In this document: positions 8,071-15,314 of the stretch, one piece after another | How the letters are laid out: each line of letters starts with the position of its first letter | Position numbering within the stretch: the stretch's first letter is position 1 | NCBI GenBank assembly: GCA_036380925.1 | Contig: DASVDW010000109.1 | Coordinates: 1 to 31,775 of the forward strand | Source of the DNA: JAICLV01 sp036380925 | GTDB taxonomy: Bacteria; Actinomycetota; Actinomycetes; Acidothermales; Acidothermaceae | DNA length: 31,775 nucleotides | Direction: 5' to 3' | The notes under the pieces: generated by a model | The model's input: only the letters and a program-made list of their open reading frames with translations | What the model was told of the DNA's origin: nothing | Database searches by the model: none | Translations under genes and position numbers: made by a program

Positions 8071-8418
8071 TCAGCCCTCCAGCGTCGAAAGTTGGTCGGG
8101 ATCCACCGTGCCGTGTCGCTTGGCGATCTGCATCGCGAGCGCGAGTAGCAGCGCGGTCACCGTGGCCGAGACGACGATGTCGGTCAGCGTCAGGGCCTGC
8201 ACAACCGGATCGACGACGTTCAGGTTCGGCTTCTGGGTCGAGCCGAACACCGGCGCGGTGGCGCCGCGTTGATACCCCACCGACAACAACAGAACATAGG
8301 TCCCGGCTTGCGCGACGGCGAGCGACACCACAGCGTGCACCAGGTTTCGGCTGCGCACGATGCCGAAGCAACCGATCAGCAACAGCCACCCGGCGACGAA
8401 GTAGGGGTAATACCTCAT
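8071..8418 (-). CDS. mrpC: Mrp/Mbh-type antiporter subunit C (NuoK-like)
   Basis: The 115-residue protein has three membrane helices and the NuoK/MrpC pattern: YFVAGWLLLIGCFGIVRSRN, AVVSLAVAQAGTYVLLLSVG and the ALTLTDIVVSATVTALLLALAMQIAK segment, where the family carries LTDIVIG-like sequence. The start overlaps the preceding gene by ATGA, and the stop is adjacent to the MrpD start, indicating translational coupling. Slightly unusual is a short charged tail after the third helix, but the length is within the family range. Confidence 0.9.
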   Translation of the reverse strand: MRYYPYFVAGWLLLIGCFGIVRSRNLVHAVVSLAVAQAGTYVLLLSVGYQRGATAPVFGSTQKPNLNVVDPVVQALTLTDIVVSATVTALLLALAMQIAKRHGTVDPDQLSTLEG

Positions 8419-9170
8419 CGTTTCGCCGCCTTGCCGTGCCCGAACTCCATCGCCTGCTCGAAGAAGTGGGAGAGCAACACGATGACGCCGCAGGTGATCT
8501 CGACGCCGACGGCGACGTTGAGCACCTCGACGGCGCCCGACGACAGGAACGAGCCGAGGCTGCCGAAGGGAAGCACGTTGGCCAAGAACGAACCGGAGAC
8601 TCCGACACCTGCGAACCCCAGGCCGGCGAACGCGAGCGCTCCCACGACCTCTCCGTGCTCGAACGCCGTCACCGGCCGCAGTTTCCGCAAGGCCTCGTAC
8701 TTGCCCGAGACGTACATCACGTGCAGGCCGGTCGCGAGAATGACACCGCCCTGAAAGCCACCGCCGGGCGTCAAATGGCCGTGCGCGACGACGTCGAATC
8801 CGACGAGCAGGGTCAGCGGAAAGACCACGTATCCGATGAACCTTGTCGAGGCCATCACGTGCCCGCCGCCGCCGCTCCCGGCTTCGCTTGCTTCGCGTTC
8901 CTGTTTCGAGGGGCGTAGCAAGGCGGCCGCGCCGATGACGGAAGCGAAGAAGATGGACTCTTCACCGAGCGTGTCGAGGCTGCGCTGGTCGAAGTTCACG
9001 GACGACACGACGTTCGCCGTTTGGTGCGCCACGGACGCCGACACCGCGCGGTCTCGATACGGGTGGTGAGTGGAACCGAACGTAGGCAGGCCGACGACGC
9101 CCCAGACGTAGAGGACCACGACGAGACCTCCGCCCACGAAGAAGAGCAAATAGCGGCTTGCCCGCGTCAT
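8415..9170 (-). CDS. mrpB: Fused MbhE-like (MrpA C-terminal) + MrpB antiporter subunit
   Basis: Of 251 residues, the N-terminal 90 resemble the extreme C-terminus of MrpA (MbhE): one membrane helix, then ANVVSSVNFDQRSLDTLGEE and FFASVIGAAALL. After a basic/Gly linker comes a four-helix MnhB domain (STRFIGYVVFPLTLLVGFDV, then HLTPGGGFQGGVILATGLHV, and VLPFGSLGSFLSSGAVEVLNVAVGVEI). The HLTPGGGFQGG signature is diagnostic of MrpB/MbhF. The start overlaps the preceding DUF4040 gene by ATGA and the stop overlaps mrpC by ATGA. The fusion of the MbhE and MbhF equivalents accounts for parts of MrpA that would otherwise be missing. Confidence 0.87.
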   Translation of the reverse strand: MTRASRYLLFFVGGGLVVVLYVWGVVGLPTFGSTHHPYRDRAVSASVAHQTANVVSSVNFDQRSLDTLGEESIFFASVIGAAALLRPSKQEREASEAGSGGGGHVMASTRFIGYVVFPLTLLVGFDVVAHGHLTPGGGFQGGVILATGLHVMYVSGKYEALRKLRPVTAFEHGEVVGALAFAGLGFAGVGVSGSFLANVLPFGSLGSFLSSGAVEVLNVAVGVEITCGVIVLLSHFFEQAMEFGHGKAAKR

Positions 9171-9409
9171 TGCCTGCCACCGCGGATCTTGCGAATCGCC
9201 AACATGACCATGAGCGGCACGAACGCGGTCCCGACGGCGAGCTGCGACAACGCCACGTCAGGCGCCTGAAGCGCGAGAAACAACAGCGTGAGCGTGACGC
9301 CGAAGAAGGCGTACGTCACCGCTTGTCGCTCCGGCGCGTTGGTCATCACCACCGCGGTGCCGGCGGCGGCCACCAAGGTCAAGAGGACGACGAGGACGAG
9401 ATCGTTCAT
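9167..9409 (-). CDS. Small DUF4040 (MbhD / MrpA-domain) antiporter subunit
   Basis: The 80-residue, three-helix protein carries the DUF4040/MbhD signature LFLALQAPDVALSQLAVGTA, which in canonical Mrp systems is a domain near the C-terminus of the large MrpA subunit. Here it is a free gene, as MbhD is in archaeal membrane hydrogenase complexes. The ATG at 9409 was chosen because it overlaps the mrpG stop by ATGA and gives a protein of MbhD size; a longer in-frame reading upstream would lie inside mrpG. The stop overlaps the next gene by ATGA. Confidence 0.88.
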   Translation of the reverse strand: MNDLVLVVLLTLVAAAGTAVVMTNAPERQAVTYAFFGVTLTLLFLALQAPDVALSQLAVGTAFVPLMVMLAIRKIRGGRQ

Positions 9410-9705
9410 TCCGGAGACTCCGACGGCGTGATCCCCTCGCGCTGTGCCATGACGCGGGCCATCGCCACGGCGATGGCCGGTCCCGTCCCGGCCAACAGCG
9501 ACACGGTCAGCAGGATCAGGCCGGTCGACAGCCCCCATCCATTGGCAAGCAGCAAAGAGACGCCGATCAGCGGCGCGCCGATGGTGGTGACCGGCGACAG
9601 ATAGTGCAGCCGCACCAAGACCCCCCGCAACCACAGCGCCGCCCACGATGAGGCGACGATCACCGCGACGCCGATGAACAACAAGACCTGCGCGGACGTT
9701 TGCAT
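9406..9705 (-). CDS. mrpG: Mrp/Mbh-type antiporter subunit G
   Basis: The 99-residue protein has three helices and the MnhG/PhaG pattern: LLFIGVAVIVASSWAALWL, then VLVRLHYLSPVTTIGAPLI, where the family typically has R-x-H followed by threonine/glycine-rich sequence. The helix GLILLTVSLLAGTGPAIAVAMAR completes it. The ATG at 9705 lies 2 bp after the mrpF stop, and the gene overlaps the DUF4040 gene by ATGA. The longer reading upstream was rejected because it runs through mrpF in another frame. Confidence 0.9.
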   Translation of the reverse strand: MQTSAQVLLFIGVAVIVASSWAALWLRGVLVRLHYLSPVTTIGAPLIGVSLLLANGWGLSTGLILLTVSLLAGTGPAIAVAMARVMAQREGITPSESPE

Positions 9706-9707
9706 GG

Positions 9708-9968
9708 TCACCGCGGACCCAGCAGCCGCGTGTAAACGAGCACCCCGGTGACCGCGAGCACCGCGAGCACGAACGGCACGATGAGATAGGACGACTGGCC
9801 ATAGGCCTGGGTGAGCACCAACCCGGTGAGCACGGCGACCGACCCACCGAGAGAAAGTCCGACCAACCGGTCGACCGGACCGTGTCGGGATGCCAACAGC
9901 ATCGCGGGCAGCATGGATCCGATCAGCAAGATCACGCTTGCGAGGTACCACGGCGTCGTGCCGTTCAT
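9708..9968 (-). CDS. mrpF: Mrp/Mbh-type antiporter subunit F
   Basis: The 86-residue protein has three helices in the MrpF order: WYLASVILLIGSMLPAMLLA, then GPVDRLVGLSLGGSVAVLTGLVL, where the family motif GP...DR is present, and LIVPFVLAVLAVTGVLVYTR. It overlaps mrpE by ATGA at its start and is followed by mrpG after 2 bp. MrpF is a small structural subunit of the antiporter and has no known catalytic residues. Confidence 0.9.
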   Translation of the reverse strand: MNGTTPWYLASVILLIGSMLPAMLLASRHGPVDRLVGLSLGGSVAVLTGLVLTQAYGQSSYLIVPFVLAVLAVTGVLVYTRLLGPR

Positions 9969-10426
9969 TTGCCCACCGTCCCTTCGAGATCCGGCGGTCC
10001 GCTCACCAACTGATGCTTGAGGAGGCGATTGCCCTGGACGTCCTCGTCGTAGATCACCGAACCCGGCGTGCTGGTGATCGCGAGCGTGGCGAGCGCTCGA
10101 TGCAGGTCCGCCGCGCGATCCGGCTGCCGCCGTAACGGCACCTCACCGAAATCCGCGTCGACGTCTCGGCGGACGACGTGCCGCGCGGCCAACGCGAAGA
10201 CGCGGACCGCGTCCGCCACGGCGTTCGCGACAACGACCGGCAGCCACCGCAACCAGCGCAGCCGCGGCGCCCACCGTCCGCCGGTCGACCGGCGAGCAAC
10301 GCGCGCGCCCACCGCGGAGACGAAGCCCGCGCCGATCGCGGCGCAGATGTCGGGCAACGTGGTGCCTGACAACGTGAGGTCCCAGACGCCGACCATCAGC
10401 GCCCACCACAGCGCCAACTCCAGCAC
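9965..10426 (-). CDS. mrpE: Mrp/Mbh-type antiporter subunit E
   Basis: The product fits MrpE/MbhA: an N-terminal membrane pair (LELALWWALMVGVWDLTLSG, then DICAAIGAGFVSAVGARVA), a further hydrophobic segment around VVVANAVADAVRVFALAARHV, and a C-terminal soluble domain with the family phrase LATLAITSTPGSVIYDED. I prefer the GTG at 10426 (153 residues) because GGAGGGG sits 6 bases upstream and the protein then starts at the first helix. An ATG at 10468 or a TTG at 10477 would add 14-17 residues. It is the first gene of the antiporter operon, 75 bp after the hemerythrin-like gene. Confidence 0.87.
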   Translation of the reverse strand: MLELALWWALMVGVWDLTLSGTTLPDICAAIGAGFVSAVGARVARRSTGGRWAPRLRWLRWLPVVVANAVADAVRVFALAARHVVRRDVDADFGEVPLRRQPDRAADLHRALATLAITSTPGSVIYDEDVQGNRLLKHQLVSGPPDLEGTVGK

Positions 10427-10501
10427 GACTCGCCCCTCCGGAACGGGACCGATTGATCTTGTGTGCATCTGCCCCAACGCCGGCCGATCGAACCGCCGGG
10501 T

Positions 10502-11089
10502 TCAGCCCGGCGCCGTGGTGAGCGCGTCGCGCAACCGGTCGAACACCGCGGCGATCGGCTTCACCGCGGTCGCCAGCCGCGGCCGCGCAGGCACGTCGGG
10601 ATGCGGTTGGACGGGATACCAGCCGCGGCCGATGCTCATTCGCCGCGCGATCGCCTCCCGCTCCGCGGCGGGCACCTTGCTCGCGACGTCCGGCAACATC
10701 AACTCTTCACACCGCAGGTACTCCTCGACCTCGGTGACCAAGGACACCAACGTGGTGTCGAACGCCCGCGAACGCTCGTCCGCCCACCGCAGTTCGATGA
10801 AGAGCCGCTCGAAGCCGACCTTGCGTTCGCGCAGCGTCTCGACCGGCTGAGCGCCGAGGTGGCGGCGCAACGCAGGCCAAAGGTGACAGACCTTCTGGGT
10901 CTCGCGCGGCATCATGAACCACCGCAGACGGCGCAACGCCTCCGCGCGCCGGATCAAGTCCCTCGTTGAGAGGACGCCCTCCGGATGTTCCCGTGGCTCG
11001 ACGTCAGCAAGCAATCGACGCGCGCGCACTTCCCAGTCACGCAGCAGCGCGACCAACGCCGTCTCGTCGTCCGACCCGATATGGGGCAT
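10502..11089 (-). CDS. Hemerythrin-like helical protein lacking the iron-ligand histidines
   Basis: The 195-residue product aligns by eye with the intact hemerythrin encoded divergently next to it. The first-helix RDH of the intact protein is RDW here (W19). The H-x3-E of helix 2 becomes R62/K66 while the nearby LWPALRRH is kept. The third ligand H before x-x-x-E becomes Y124 with E128 kept (EEYLRCEE). The helical plan and the WP and EE landmarks therefore survive, but the metal site probably does not. I chose the ATG at 11089, with AGGTGG 5 bases upstream, over the GTG at 11098. It could be a regulator or partner of the intact hemerythrin; family membership is inferred from this comparison only. 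Confidence 0.7.
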   Translation of the reverse strand: MPHIGSDDETALVALLRDWEVRARRLLADVEPREHPEGVLSTRDLIRRAEALRRLRWFMMPRETQKVCHLWPALRRHLGAQPVETLRERKVGFERLFIELRWADERSRAFDTTLVSLVTEVEEYLRCEELMLPDVASKVPAAEREAIARRMSIGRGWYPVQPHPDVPARPRLATAVKPIAAVFDRLRDALTTAPG

Positions 11090-11102
11090 GGTCGCCACCT
11101 GC

Positions 11103-11133
11103 CCGTCCGAACAGACGTTTAGCCATCGGACGG
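11103..11133. promoter_or_regulatory. Inverted repeat in the divergent hemerythrin promoter region
   Basis: CCGTCCG (11103-11109) and CGGACGG (11127-11133) form a perfect 7-bp inverted repeat with a 17-base spacer. It sits inside the 62-bp gap between the two divergent hemerythrin-like genes. The position suits an operator that could control both directions, but in GC-rich DNA such repeats also arise by chance. No clear -35/-10 pair was recognised in the gap. Confidence 0.35.
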
Positions 11134-11151
11134 CGGGACAGCAAACCAGGC

Positions 11152-12039
11152 ATGGTCACCCGTGAGCAGGTGTTGCGGCTGATTGACGCCGGCCTCGACT
11201 ACGACGCGGCCGCAAGCCGGCTGGGGATCGGCCCGGGGCTCGCCTACATGATCGCGACCGGCCTGCCGGCGGACAGCGGTGACACGCTCACCGCCGACGA
11301 GCAACGGGGGCCCGGCTTCCTGCCCGGGAGCACGCAACAGCTGGCGAACGACGCCGAGCCAGCAGACCCGCGGCGCGACGAGCGGGTCATCTCGTGGATC
11401 AAGCAGCGGGTGGCGGCGGACCCGCAGATGCGAGCCGCCGCCGCAACGCGCAACGCGGAACCCGGGCCGCCGGAAGGCGAGGACGAGGACCACGACATCG
11501 CGAGCGTGATCACCCGCGACCACAACCGGGTCACCGCGCTGGTCCAACAGCTGTCCGCCATCCCCGGCCACAAAAAGGGCGGTTCGGCCGCGCAGATCCA
11601 GCGGCGGGAGTCGATCGTCGACCTGATCGCGACGTCGCTGTCGAAGCATGAGTCCGCCGAAGAGGAGCTGTTTTGGCCGGCTGTTCGCAAGCATGTGCCC
11701 GACGGCGACGGCCTGGCAGAACGCGGAGCCCAGCAAGAGCAAGCAGCGACCGAGACGTTGACGGCGCTAGCGCGCAGCGACGCGGACTCCGACGAGTTCG
11801 ACGACCTCGTCGAGCAACTCGTGCTGCGACTGCGCAAACACACGTCGTTCGAGGAGCAGGTGCTGCTCGCCTTTCGCGACGCCGTCCCTAAGGACCAGCG
11901 GGCGAAGCTCGGCCGGAAGTTCCGCTCGGCGGAAAGCCACCCGTCAACCCGAGCGCGTTCACCGGCGCCACGTAAGTCCGGCGCGGCCGCGAAACCCGCA
12001 GGGGCCAAGCGCAAAGACGACAAAGAAGAGGAGTCCTGA
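11152..12039 (+). CDS. Hemerythrin HHE-domain protein with N-terminal helical (HTH-like) segment
   Basis: The 295-residue protein starts with a segment resembling a helix-turn-helix (VTREQVLRLIDAGLDYDAAA, then SRLGIGPGLAYMIATG). After a linker, an HHE hemerythrin domain spans about residues 110-245: RDHNRVTALVQQL, then the H-x3-E pattern in SKHESAEEELFWPAVRKH, and a further H-x3-E in RKHTSFEEQVLLAF. The tail is lysine/alanine rich and probably disordered. Hemerythrins bind a di-iron centre and sense or carry O2. The ATG at 11152 was chosen over upstream in-frame starts that would overlap the divergent gene. The stop lies 1 bp before the formate dehydrogenase start, so a role in protecting or regulating that enzyme is likely but inferred. 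Confidence 0.85.
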   Translation: MVTREQVLRLIDAGLDYDAAASRLGIGPGLAYMIATGLPADSGDTLTADEQRGPGFLPGSTQQLANDAEPADPRRDERVISWIKQRVAADPQMRAAAATRNAEPGPPEGEDEDHDIASVITRDHNRVTALVQQLSAIPGHKKGGSAAQIQRRESIVDLIATSLSKHESAEEELFWPAVRKHVPDGDGLAERGAQQEQAATETLTALARSDADSDEFDDLVEQLVLRLRKHTSFEEQVLLAFRDAVPKDQRAKLGRKFRSAESHPSTRARSPAPRKSGAAAKPAGAKRKDDKEEES

Positions 12040-12040
12040 C

Positions 12041-15000
12041 GTGGGCGTGCGCAGCTGGATCGCCGATTGGCCGACGTTGCGACAACTCCCGTCCGGCGAC
12101 CCGCTCGGCCGTGGCAAGGCGGTGACGAGCCGGACGACGAAGAACCTCACGCCGCGGGTCAAGACCGCCGACAAGGTCGTCAAGTCAATTTGCCCGTACT
12201 GCGCCGTCGGGTGCGGTCAGAACGTCTACGTGGAGAACAACCAGGTCACCCACATCGAAGGGGATCCCGACTCCCCGGTCAGCCGTGGGCGGCTGTGCCC
12301 GAAGGGCTCGGCCACCCTCCAACTGACGACGGGGTCGTCGCGGCTGCACAAGGTGCTGCACCGGCGGCCCCACGCGCGCGATTGGGAAGAGCTCGACCTG
12401 GACACCGCGATGGACATGGTCGCCGACCGGGTGCTCGACGCCCGACGCCAAGGCTGGCAGTGGGAGGTCGAAGACAAGCGGGTGCGGCGGACGATGGGGT
12501 TCGCCAGCCTCGGTGGCGCGACGCTGGACAACGAAGAGAACTACCTCATCAAGAAACTGTTCACCGCGCTTGGCGCCATCCAGATCGAGAACCAGGCGCG
12601 CGTTTGACACTCCTCCACCGTGCCCAGTTTGGGCACTTCGTTCGGCCGCGGCGGCGCCACGACTTTCCAGCAGGAGCTGCAAAACTCCGACTGCATCATC
12701 ATCGAGGGCTCCAACATGGCCGAGTGCCATCCGGTTGGATTCCAATGGGTGATGGAGGCCAAGGCGCGCGGCGCGACGCTCATCCACGTCGATCCCCGCT
12801 ACACCCGCACCAGCGCGCTCGCCGACATTCACGTGCCGTTGCGCGCCGGCAGCGACATCGCGTTCCTCGGCGGCCTCATCAACTACGTCTTCGAGCACGA
12901 CAAGTACTTCCACGACTACGTGGTCGCTTACACGAACGCGCCCGCCATCCTGCGCGAGGAGTTCCGCGACACCGAGGACCTCGACGGGCTGTTCAGCGGG
13001 TTCGACCCTGACCAGCGCAAGTACGACTTCCACAGCTGGCAGTACGAGGGCACCGAGGTGCAGGCGGCCTCCGGGCAGCGCGACCAGGCGTACGAGGACC
13101 AGCCAGGTGGTGGCGGCGGAGGCGCCGACGGGCGCCACCTGACCGCGAGGGGCGAGAGCACCGGTTCCGGCGGCAGTCGCATCGGTGGCGGTGAGCCGGA
13201 GCGCGATGAGACGCTGCAGCATCCGCGTTGCGTGTTCCAGGTGGTGAAGCGGCACTACGCGCGTTACACCCCTCAGCTGGTCGAAGACGTGTGCGGTGTT
13301 CCGCAGGAACTGTTCCTGAAGGTCTGCGAGACGCTGACCGCCAACTCCACGCGCGATCGGACGTCGGCGTTCGTGTACGCGGTCGGGTGGACGCAGCACA
13401 CGGTCGGCGTTCAATACATCCGCGCGGCAGCGGTGTTGCAGCTGTTGCTTGGCAACATGGGCAGGCCTGGCGGCGGGATCATGGCGCTGCGCGGGCACGC
13501 GTCGATCCAGGGCTCGACCGACATCCCAACGTTGTTCAACCTGCTGCCTGGCTACATCCCCATGCCGCATGCGCACAAAGACGAGAACCTCGACACCTTC
13601 ATCGCCGGAGAGTCGACGGAAAAGGGCTACTGGGGCAACATGCGCGACTACATGGTGAGCCTGATGAAGGCGTACTGGGGCGCCGCGGCAACCCCCGAGA
13701 ACGACTTCTGCTTCGACTACCTGCCGCGCTTGACCGGAAGCCACAGCACGTACGAAACGGTGCAGGAACAAATCGACGGGAAATGCAAAGGCTACTTCCT
13801 GCTCGGCGAGAACCCCGCCGTCGGATCGGCGAACAACAAGATGCAACGGCTCGGCATGGCCAATCTCGACTGGCTCGTCGTCCGCGATTTCTCGCTCATC
13901 GAGTCGGCGACCTGGTGGAAAGACGGCCCGGAGATCGAGACCGGCGAGCTGCGCACCGAGGACATCGGCACCGAGGTGTTCTTCTTCCCCGCCGCCGCGC
14001 ACACCGAGAAGAACGGCAGTTTCACCAACACTCAGCGCATGCTGCAGTGGCACCACATGGCGATCGAGCCGAAGGGCGACGCGCGCAGCGAGCTTTGGTT
14101 CATGTACCACCTCGGCCGGATCATCCGGGAGAAGCTCGCTGGGTCCACCGACGAGATGGACCGCCCGATCCTCGACCTCACGTGGGACTACCCGGTCGAA
14201 GGTTCGATCGCCGAGCCCAGCGCCGAGGCGGTGCTGGCCGAAATCAACGGCTGGGACGCCGAAGGCCAGCCGCTGGCGTCGTACGAACAGCTCAACGCGG
14301 ACGGCTCCACCGCGTGCGGCTGCTGGATCTACTGCGGCGTCTACGCTGACGGCGTCAACCAAGCGGCACGCCGCAAGCCGGCGAGCGAGCAGAACTGGAT
14401 CGCCAACGAATGGGGCTGGGCCTGGCCGGCGAACCGCCGCGTGCTCTACAACCGCGCGTCGGCGGATCCCGATGGGAAGCCGTGGAGCGAGCGCAAGGCG
14501 CTGGTGTGGTGGGACGACGAAAAGGCGATGTGGGCCGGCCACGACATCCCGGACTTCGCGGCGTCGAAGTCGCCGTGGCACCGACCACCGGCGGGCGCGA
14601 AGGCCGCCGAGGCGCTATCGGGCGTCGACCCCTTCGTCATGCAGGCGGACGGCAAAGGTTGGCTGTTCGTGCCGGTCGGGCTCACCGACGGGCCGCTGCC
14701 GACCCATTACGAGCCGCAGGAGTCACCGTTCACCAACCCGCTCTACAGCCAGCAGCGCAATCCGGTGCGGCAGGTGTTGCCGCCTCGCAAGCACAACCGG
14801 TACCACCCCAGCGACGACTCGCCGGGCGCCGACGTCTACCCGTTCGTCACGACGACCTACCGGTTGACCGAGCACCACACGGCCGGCGGCATGAGCCGGT
14901 TCGTCCCGTACCTGGCCGAGCTGCAACCCGAGATGTTCTGCGAGGTGTCGCCCGAGCTGGCGGCGTTGCGCGGTCTCGAGCACGGCGGCTGGGCGACCGT

Positions 15001-15313
15001 CATCACCGCTCGCAGCGCGATAGAGGCGAGGGTGGTCGTCACCGAGCGCATGACACCGCTGACGGTGCAGGGCCGCACGCTGCACCAGGTCGGACTCCCT
15101 TACCACTGGGGTGGCAACGGCTACGCGAGAGGCGACTCGGCGAACGAGCTGGCCCACCTGTCTCTCGACCCGAATGTTCACATCCAAGAGGTGAAGGCGT
15201 TCACTTGTGACATCCGGCCTGGCCGACGGCCGCGCGGTCCTGACCTGGTGCGCCTGGTCGAGGACTACCAACGTCGAGCCGGCATCACCGAGACAACCGG
15301 AACCGAGGTGTGA
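12041..15313 (+). CDS. fdhA: Selenocysteine-containing formate dehydrogenase, catalytic alpha subunit
   Basis: The gene reads through an in-frame TGA at 12605-12607 to give 1090 residues of a molybdopterin oxidoreductase that oxidises formate to CO2. The N-terminus has a [4Fe-4S] site C51-x2-C54-x3-C58 and C86, followed by K88. The TGA codon (residue 189) sits in ENQARV-U-HSSTVPSLGTSFGRGG, exactly where FdnG/FdhF enzymes have selenocysteine followed by histidine. The continuation is unmistakably FDH (LQHPRCVFQVVKRHYARYTP, later QEVKAFTCDIRPGRRPRGPD). No twin-arginine signal is seen, so the subunit should stay in the cytoplasm. A glycine-rich insert occupies about residues 344-386. The start is GTG, 1 bp after the hemerythrin stop; fdhB follows after 1 bp. 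Confidence 0.95.
12605..12636 (+). promoter_or_regulatory. UGA selenocysteine codon with SECIS-like stem-loop
   Basis: TGA at 12605-12607 is followed after 12 bases by GTGCCC (12620-12625), loop AGTTT (12626-12630) and GGGCAC (12631-12636). Counting U of UGA as 1, positions 17, 23 and 24 are U, G and U. These are the bases known to matter for SelB binding in the E. coli fdhF element, and the loop starts at the same distance from the UGA. Here U17 may pair with A rather than bulge. This supports SelB-dependent decoding; selA, selB, selC and selD are not in the window. Confidence 0.85.
13070..13198 (+). other. Glycine-rich insertion within formate dehydrogenase
   Basis: Between YEGTEVQAA and RDETLQHPRCVF, two conserved FDH landmarks that lie close together in FdnG/FdoG-type enzymes, this protein has about 43 extra residues rich in Gly, Ser, Asp and Arg, including a run of six glycines. 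It keeps the frame and is probably a surface loop. Confidence 0.7.
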
Positions 15314-15314
15314 C

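Noticed and set aside
12041..12607. A truncated 188-residue oxidoreductase gene followed by a separate 897-residue gene
   Set aside because: Both parts are in the same frame, join at a conserved selenocysteine site and are followed by a matching stem-loop. One selenoprotein explains them better than a nonsense mutation or frameshift.
12185..14581. A 798-residue open frame antisense to formate dehydrogenase
   Set aside because: It is a mirror of the FDH coding sequence with no recognisable domain and a low-complexity composition.
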